Assembly: GCA_964354365.1 (NCBI GenBank) | Contig: CAYGZM010000081.1 | Location: forward strand, 1 to 16,441 | DNA: 16,441 nucleotides | Direction: 5' to 3' | Origin: CAYGZM01 sp964354365 | GTDB taxonomy: Bacteria > Planctomycetota > Phycisphaerae > Sedimentisphaerales > Anaerobacaceae | In this document: positions 12,316 to 16,441 of the stretch, in pieces | How the letters are laid out: every line of letters begins with the position of its first letter | Position numbering within the stretch: the first letter of the stretch is position 1 | The notes under the pieces: model-generated | Told to the model about the DNA's origin: nothing | Database searches by the model: none | Seen by the model: only the letters and a program-made list of their open reading frames with translations | Translations under genes and position numbers: made by a program

Positions 12316-12696
12316 CTACTCGCCTTTCGGTTTCCAGTAACGCCAGTCGCCGGGCGGATCAATGGGTGGACTATACGTCTTCTTATAGACAGGCGATTTG
12401 CCGTTTTTCTCCTGTCTTTCCTTGATCTTTCCGTCCTCCCACTCAACGATCTTTATGGAATGGCCCGGATTACTGCCGGCCGGATGATTTTTCGTGGCCA
12501 ACGTGGCTTGTGGAATGTCGTCACCAAAGAGCTCAACATAGTCGTCGGCTAAAATCGTCGTCATTCCGGAGCCGTTGATCCAGGTAGACAAGCCCAAAGC
12601 AAAGCCATGACAATTCTGAACACACGTGGCCGCGCAGACAATCCGGCTCGCCCGAATACGACTTCGATGAACGTCCCACGCTGCTTTACAATCCAC
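12316..12696 (-). CDS. Small protein with a possible papain-like Cys/His pattern
   Basis: 126 residues from a GTG with no clear ribosome site; the true start is uncertain (Met45 is another choice, but would remove the Cys). Seen: CVQNCHGFALG (25-35), an aromatic-rich WI at 39-40, GHSIKIVEW (78-86) and a tail SPVYKKTYSPPIDPPGDWRYW. Cys followed by His-Gly, a WI motif, a GHS segment about 50 residues on and a final P-Y-x-R-type tail is an order I associate with small NlpC/CHAP-like cysteine peptidases or amidases. The GDIV-type strand before the His is not evident, so the match is partial. It may be cotranscribed with the exported protein downstream. Confidence 0.5.
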   Translation of the reverse strand: MDCKAAWDVHRSRIRASRIVCAATCVQNCHGFALGLSTWINGSGMTTILADDYVELFGDDIPQATLATKNHPAGSNPGHSIKIVEWEDGKIKERQEKNGKSPVYKKTYSPPIDPPGDWRYWKPKGE

Positions 12697-13022
12697 ATTG
12701 CTGCAATTTTATTTACCCCCGTGAAGTCGATATATCAACAACAAAATAGAAAATCTTGAAAAACTTCTCCTCATTTTTGAGCCAAAAACGCAGGTTGCCA
12801 AATTTTTTTTGAAGAAGGTCTTTACAGCCGATTTTGACCGGTGTAACCCACAGCCGTCTAATCTTGATGCGGTAGCACCACCGGAAACCCTTTTTTAGGA
12901 TAAAGCGTTTCTCTCGAGGTTGTGCCACTTATCGTGGAAATTCGCGCTGCGGTCGGGTAACGACGGGGGCATCCTCTTGACAACCGGCGGGGCTGGCGGG
13001 GGGGAAAATTGCGCGTAGGCAG
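12697..13022. other. Divergent intergenic region without a gene
   Basis: About 330 bases between the two divergent genes. AT-rich from 12711 to 12830, then GC-rich. The minus-strand open frame at 12713-12928 is low-complexity Lys/Phe-rich and has no ribosome site. A stem of CCGGTG (12838-12843) with CACCGG (12879-12884) is followed by a T run at 12891-12896. Confidence 0.5.
12838..12896 (+). terminator. Weak terminator-like hairpin or end of a small RNA
   Basis: A 6-bp CCGGTG/CACCGG stem with a 35-base loop, then AAACCC and six T. There is no gene upstream on this strand to terminate, so it would have to end a small RNA or be chance. Confidence 0.2.
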
Positions 13023-13050
13023 TTGACGGGCAAGGGTTTGGTGATATAGT
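13023..13050 (+). promoter_or_regulatory. Sigma-70 promoter of the lipoprotein gene
   Basis: -35 TTGACG (13023-13028), 16-base spacer, -10 TATAGT (13045-13050), one mismatch in each. The start would be near 13057, giving a leader of about 50 bases with AAAGGA (13092-13097) 8 bases before the ATG. Confidence 0.6.
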
Positions 13051-13105
13051 AGAGCCGAGTTTTATGCGTTCTAATAGAAAGCTCGAATTGGAAAGGATTC
13101 TGAAA

Positions 13106-13558
13106 ATGAGAAAACCGGCTCGCAAAGCACTTATTCTGGCCGTCAGTATTGGTCTTATGTCCATTGCAGGCTGTCAGGAGGCCCAGACCGAGACGCCCGG
13201 CGCGAAGACAAGCAGGCTCATCGCTGCTCAGAACATCGAGCTGAAGAAACAGGTTGCTCAGCGCGACAAGCAGATGGAAGACCTCAAGGCCCGCCAAGCC
13301 AAGCAGATAGAGGCCCTCAATGAACAGCACGCCAAGCAGCTCAAGGGCGAGCAGAAAAAGCTCGAAGACTGTCAGAAACAGGCGAAGAACTGCCAAGAGC
13401 AGCTTGGTAAGAAGATGGACGAGACAGTGGGAGAAATACTGACGTCCGCTCTTGAAGAAGGCGCGAAAATCCGGGAGGAAAACGAGGCGCTCAAGGCGCA
13501 GATAGCCGAGCTGAAGACCAAACTGAATCAGCCCGGAGAACCCGAAAAGAAGGAGTGA
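13106..13558 (+). CDS. Coiled-coil lipoprotein of unknown function
   Basis: 150 residues from the ATG at 13106, chosen because AAAGGA lies 8 bases upstream and because it gives a clean signal peptide; an ATG 14 codons earlier (13064) would lengthen the basic region needlessly. The signal runs MRKPARKALILAVSIGLMSIAGC, with lipobox IAGC and lipidated Cys23. The mature part is almost all charged heptads (about 37-97 and 115-144), rich in Lys, Glu and Gln, with two Cys near residues 90-96 (DCQKQAKNCQ), and should form a long coiled coil. It is likely an envelope-anchored structural or spacer protein. It converges with pyrG, stop codons 33 bases apart. Confidence 0.82.
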   Translation: MRKPARKALILAVSIGLMSIAGCQEAQTETPGAKTSRLIAAQNIELKKQVAQRDKQMEDLKARQAKQIEALNEQHAKQLKGEQKKLEDCQKQAKNCQEQLGKKMDETVGEILTSALEEGAKIREENEALKAQIAELKTKLNQPGEPEKKE

Positions 13559-13591
13559 CAGGCGGGCGCTCGGGCCGTTCATAATCGCTCG

Positions 13592-15367
13592 TCAAGTGCT
13601 GTGGCTGCACACCTTTCGCACGGCTTTTACGCAATCGGGCAGATTTTCGTTCGGTCGATGCCTCTGTATCGCCGCCGCCACGAGCCCTACAAACATCGGC
13701 TGAGGCCTCAAGGGGCGCGAAGTGAGGCACGGATGCGCCTGAGTGCCCATAAAGAACGGATGTGACGGAAGCTCCAGAATCTGCATAATCGGCTGGTCCG
13801 GGGCCTTCCCGGAGAATACCAGCCCTCCCGCTTCCAACCGCTCAATATATCGCGGATCGACCTCGTAGCGGTGTCTGAACCGCATCCTGACCGATTTTGC
13901 CTTGTCGAAAAACTCCCACGCAATTGTCTTTGCCTTTAGTTCAATGTCCCTGCCGCCGAGCCGCATATTGCCGCCCAGGCCTTCGATTTTCTTCTGCTCG
14001 GGCAGGATGTCTATTACAGGCTCGGCGCAGTCCGGCTCGATCTCCGTGCTGTTGGCCTTTGTCAGGCCGCAGACGTTGCGCGCGAACTCTATTACCGCCA
14101 TCTGGAACCCGAAGCACAATCCGAGATAGGGCAGGGCGTTCTGGCGCGCATATTTTATGCACGCGATCTTTCCTTCCGCGCCGCGAGTGCCGAAGCCGCC
14201 CGGGACGATAATCCCGTCCACGTCGCCAAGCTCCTCGGCTACATTCTTATCGGTGAGGCCCGTCGTGTCGATCCATTTTATGTTGACTTTGCAGCCAAGC
14301 GCGACGCCCGCGTGCTCCAGCGAGTTGATTATCGAGGCGTAGCTGTCACGGACGGACGTATATTTGCCCGTGACGCCGATTGTCGCCTCGCCGTCGGTCG
14401 AGCCGATTTTGTCCATAAAATCGCACCATTTAGCCCAGGCCTTGCGCTCGTGGCGGAGGTTGATGCGGTCCTCTATCTTGAGCAGCCTGGCCACCTCGAA
14501 ATCCAGCCCCACTTCTCTTATCATAGCCGGTATCATATAGACGCTGGTTGAATCCGGCAGGCTGATGACCCTGCCCAAAGGGACATTGCTATAGACGCTG
14601 ATCTTCTGACGGACCTTTTCGGTGACGGGGCTGGCGGCCCTGCACGCGATGATGTCCGGCTGAATCCCCAATTGCATAAGCTGCTTGATTCCCAACTGGG
14701 CGGCCTTGGACTTCTGCTCGCCCAGGGTTTTAGGCTCCAAGATGTACGTCAGCGCCACGCAGCAACTGCTGTTGGGGCCTTCCTCGTACGCCAATTCGCG
14801 CATCGCCTCGATGAAATAGGCGTTCTCCAGGTCGCCGACCGTCCCGCCGATCTCGACAAAGACAATGTCCGCATCGGAGTCCGCCGCCAATTGGCGAAGC
14901 TTGAGCTTGACCTCCCCGGTGACGTGCGGAATCATCTGCACGTCCCTGCCCAAGTAGTCGCCGTGCCGCTCCTTGTTCAGCACCAAGCTGAATATCTGCC
15001 CGCTCGTGACGAAGTTGGCCCTGCTCAAGTCCTGGTCGAGCATCCGCTCGTAGGTGCCCAAGTCCATATCGCATTCCATCCCGTCGTCGAGAACGAATAC
15101 CTCCCCGTGGCGGAACGGATTCAGTGTCCCGGAATCGACATTCAGATAGCCCTCCAACTTGATTGGCGCGACCTTCAGCCCCTTATCCTGCATCAGCTTG
15201 GCCAGACACGATGAGAATATGCCCTTGCCTAAGCCGCTCATCACCGTACCCATCACGAAGCAATAGCGCGTCTTGCCCTTCTTGTACCCGGCCGGCACCG
15301 GCGAGAAGAACTCGCTCTCAGTAGAAACATCACTAACCGACGCCAACAGATCATTATCCTTCACCAT
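13592..15367 (-). CDS. pyrG: CTP synthase (divergent form)
   Basis: 591 residues, longer than the 545 of E. coli, with a 33-residue N-terminal extension. It makes CTP from UTP, ATP and glutamine. Synthetase domain: P-loop SGLGKG (44-49; the usual GGVVSS before it is GTVMSG), KLEGYLNVDSGT (70-81; usually KLDPYINVDPGT), RHGEVFV (86-92), ECDMDLGTYE (98-107) and VEIGGTVGD (171-179). Amidotransferase domain: VPGGFGTRG (388-396), nucleophile Cys418 in GLCFG, KANSTE (437-442), RHRYEV (498-503) and TQAHPCLTS (542-550). His545 is kept, but the position normally Glu (HPE) is Cys547. The ATG has AAGGA 7 bases upstream. kdsB lies upstream on the same strand, so CTP is made beside the enzyme that uses it for KDO activation. 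Confidence 0.93.
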   Translation of the reverse strand: MVKDNDLLASVSDVSTESEFFSPVPAGYKKGKTRYCFVMGTVMSGLGKGIFSSCLAKLMQDKGLKVAPIKLEGYLNVDSGTLNPFRHGEVFVLDDGMECDMDLGTYERMLDQDLSRANFVTSGQIFSLVLNKERHGDYLGRDVQMIPHVTGEVKLKLRQLAADSDADIVFVEIGGTVGDLENAYFIEAMRELAYEEGPNSSCCVALTYILEPKTLGEQKSKAAQLGIKQLMQLGIQPDIIACRAASPVTEKVRQKISVYSNVPLGRVISLPDSTSVYMIPAMIREVGLDFEVARLLKIEDRINLRHERKAWAKWCDFMDKIGSTDGEATIGVTGKYTSVRDSYASIINSLEHAGVALGCKVNIKWIDTTGLTDKNVAEELGDVDGIIVPGGFGTRGAEGKIACIKYARQNALPYLGLCFGFQMAVIEFARNVCGLTKANSTEIEPDCAEPVIDILPEQKKIEGLGGNMRLGGRDIELKAKTIAWEFFDKAKSVRMRFRHRYEVDPRYIERLEAGGLVFSGKAPDQPIMQILELPSHPFFMGTQAHPCLTSRPLRPQPMFVGLVAAAIQRHRPNENLPDCVKAVRKVCSHST

Positions 15368-15666
15368 CGCTTTTCCTTCTTCCTATTCAGCCACAGAGAA
15401 CAAATACATTTACTTTTTTAGCCATAGGCGATTTCTATTATTGTTTAGCCACAGAGGACCCAGCGCGGCTTCGCTTCGCTCAGCCGCAACCAAAAAGTTC
15501 GTCTGGCAAAAAAGTCTCATAACACATTGATAATAAAGAGGTTGTGATCGCCCAATAGAAAAAACGTGCATAAAAAACAAGAAGATACAAGATTGTATTA
15601 CAGAGATAAAACATTTGGATCATTACAGAACGTTTTTAGGTGTCATTCTCTGTTCATCAATAGCTT
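15368..15666. other. Repeat-bearing gap upstream of pyrG
   Basis: 299 bases without a gene. It holds two GCCACAGAG repeats and a GCGGCT/AGCCGC hairpin (15465-15470 with 15482-15487), then AT-rich sequence. The stem ATAGCTT/AAGCTAT (15660-15666 with 15675-15681) spans the stop codon of the membrane protein gene; no T run follows, so termination there is doubtful. Confidence 0.5.
15388..15460 (+). repeat. GCCACAGAG repeats, left cluster
   Basis: CAGCCACAGAGAA at 15388-15400 and TTTAGCCACAGAGGACC at 15444-15460, with a worn copy TTTAGCCATAGGCG between (about 15418). All are in plus orientation, opposite to the cluster at the other end of the membrane protein gene. Confidence 0.6.
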
Positions 15667-16185
15667 TTATCGAGAAGCTATGATTGTTCGCGATATGGAC
15701 CTATCCTCATACTCAAAAACTATGGTTTTGGCTCCTGTGCGAGTAGTCCGGTATCCAAGACCGTTGGCAATCGTCTCCAAATGTCTTTTTGAGCTGCCAG
15801 TCTTTACCTTGCTGATTCTGTCAAAAAGATCGAATCTGATTGTTAATCTTGGTTTGTATATCCCCCCGGCAACTCCACTGAACTCTCGAAACTCTAACTC
15901 GATGATGCTTTTTATATCGCCCTCATCAGTGTAAACTGGTTTCCAAGGTTTCTTTGTTGTTAGCCAAAACGAAAGTATTGGCAGGCTTGATATTAGCAGA
16001 AACATCAAGACCCATAACCACCCAGAGATACTAAGCGAATGCTTGCTCGTCAGCCATCTCCAAAAGATGGCGCTCAGTGCGAGAGCGGCAACAACAGCGA
16101 AACCTGCCACAACATGTGCAAGATGATCTACAATCTTGCTGAGTACCCTGCGCGAGAATTGCTTCAACCATTCCATCACTTCCAT
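15667..16185 (-). CDS. Small two-helix membrane protein of unknown function
   Basis: 172 residues if translation starts at the ATG at 16183-16185 (MEVMEWLKQF). A longer frame to 16257 exists, but its first 24 residues (including KIATEGTEITK) are translated from the GCCACAGAG repeat, so the later start is preferred. Two hydrophobic helices (about VVAGFAVVAALALSAIFW and WLWVLMFLLISSLPILSFW) are followed by a soluble domain of about 90 residues ending RSISRTIIASR. I recognise no family. It is AT-richer than pyrG and kdsB and lies between them inside inverted repeats, which suggests insertion. No convincing ribosome site. Confidence 0.65.
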   Translation of the reverse strand: MEVMEWLKQFSRRVLSKIVDHLAHVVAGFAVVAALALSAIFWRWLTSKHSLSISGWLWVLMFLLISSLPILSFWLTTKKPWKPVYTDEGDIKSIIELEFREFSGVAGGIYKPRLTIRFDLFDRISKVKTGSSKRHLETIANGLGYRTTRTGAKTIVFEYEDRSISRTIIASR

Positions 16186-16194
16186 CTTGGTTAT

Positions 16195-16246
16195 CTCTGT
16201 CCCCTCTGTGGCTATCTTTCTATACCCTATCTTTCTCTGTGGCTGG
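16195..16246 (-). repeat. GCCACAGAG repeats, right cluster
   Basis: Two minus-strand copies: 16195-16214 (TAGCCACAGAGGGGACAGAG) and 16231-16246 (CCAGCCACAGAGAAAG). The second lies inside the last codons of kdsB and leads to its stop. Confidence 0.6.
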
Positions 16247-16441
16247 TTTTCCTGCATCGTTTTACGAATTCGGCGTATTGCTCCGGCGTGTCGATGCCGT
16301 CGCAGGTGTGCTTGACCTTGCCGACTAATATGCCGAAGCCGTTTTCGATTGCGCGAAGCTGCTCCAGCTTCTCGATTTTTTCCAAGGGCGTCTGCGGCAG
16401 GGCGGTTATCTTGAGCAGAAAATCCTTGCGATACGCGTATA
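16227..16441 (-). CDS. kdsB: 3-deoxy-manno-octulosonate cytidylyltransferase, C-terminal fragment
   Basis: The last 70 codons of a gene entering from the right edge. The enzyme joins CTP and KDO to CMP-KDO, the activated sugar for the lipopolysaccharide inner core. Seen: YAYRKDFLLKITALP (usual YAYR..FL), PLEKIEKLEQLRAIENG, the conserved family block, and DTPEQY near the end (usual GVDTPEDL). The family normally ends shortly after this point; here the last residues, about TSHRER, are read from a GCCACAGAG repeat, which also leads to the TAG stop. The N-terminal catalytic part is outside the window. The gene precedes pyrG, which supplies its CTP, as in several Gram-negative genomes. Confidence 0.9.
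   Translation of the reverse strand, partial: YAYRKDFLLKITALPQTPLEKIEKLEQLRAIENGFGILVGKVKHTCDGIDTPEQYAEFVKRCRKTSHRER

Noticed and set aside
12713..12928. 71-codon minus-strand open frame
   Set aside because: Lys/Phe-rich, no ribosome site, AT-rich background; chance is enough.
16186..16257. N-terminal extension of the membrane protein to the ATG at 16255-16257
   Set aside because: The 24 extra residues are read from GCCACAGAG repeats and overlap the end of kdsB.
1..16441. tRNA and rRNA genes
   Set aside because: I looked through the gaps for T-arm-like GTTCGA-type motifs in tRNA context and for rRNA segments and saw none.

Overview
The window looks like a piece of a planctomycete chromosome, most plausibly a Phycisphaerae/Sedimentisphaerales-type metagenome scaffold. 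This rests on a tail-anchored Hanks kinase with DMG instead of DFG, a divergent CTP synthase beside kdsB, an EtfB/EtfA/acyl-CoA dehydrogenase cluster, loosely packed genes, and gaps filled with palindromic dispersed repeats of a kind I associate with such assemblies. The taxonomic call is an inference; there is no rRNA or tRNA in the window.

Layout, left to right. (1) 1-2537, minus strand: etfB -> etfA -> N-terminus of an acyl-CoA dehydrogenase, an electron-transfer unit for acyl-CoA oxidation, with a candidate promoter and two copies of a CTGCAA-NN-TTGCAG palindrome in its leader. (2) 3055-4083, minus: an aminoglycoside-phosphotransferase-fold kinase. (3) 4084-5113: a 1 kb gene-free stretch made of repeats. 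(4) 5114-7658, minus: a KAP-family P-loop NTPase fused to at least eleven 22-residue leucine-rich repeats, interrupted by a 100-N scaffold gap that falls inside the repeats; it has its own candidate promoter. (5) 7866-9089, minus: a Ser/Thr kinase ending in one membrane helix, with a strong promoter and an operator-like inverted repeat. (6) 9090-9952: non-coding, with a terminator-like hairpin, a decayed gene tail, a long hairpin and the mtnP promoter and leader. (7) 9953-10828, plus: mtnP (methylthioadenosine phosphorylase). (8) 11146-12696, minus: an exported protein of unknown function and a small protein with a possible papain-like Cys/His pattern. (9) 13106-13558, plus: a coiled-coil lipoprotein. 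(10) 13592-16441, minus: kdsB (partial) -> small membrane protein -> pyrG. PyrG makes the CTP that KdsB uses to activate KDO for lipopolysaccharide; the membrane protein between them sits among inverted copies of a GCCACAGAG repeat and looks like an insertion.

The best candidates for something undescribed are the KAP-LRR protein, which has the NTPase-plus-repeat-sensor layout of NLR-type immune proteins; the dispersed hairpin family whose stems change in a compensatory way between copies; and the CTP synthase whose glutaminase triad has Cys where Glu is expected. Everything was read by eye; no database search or folding was run.
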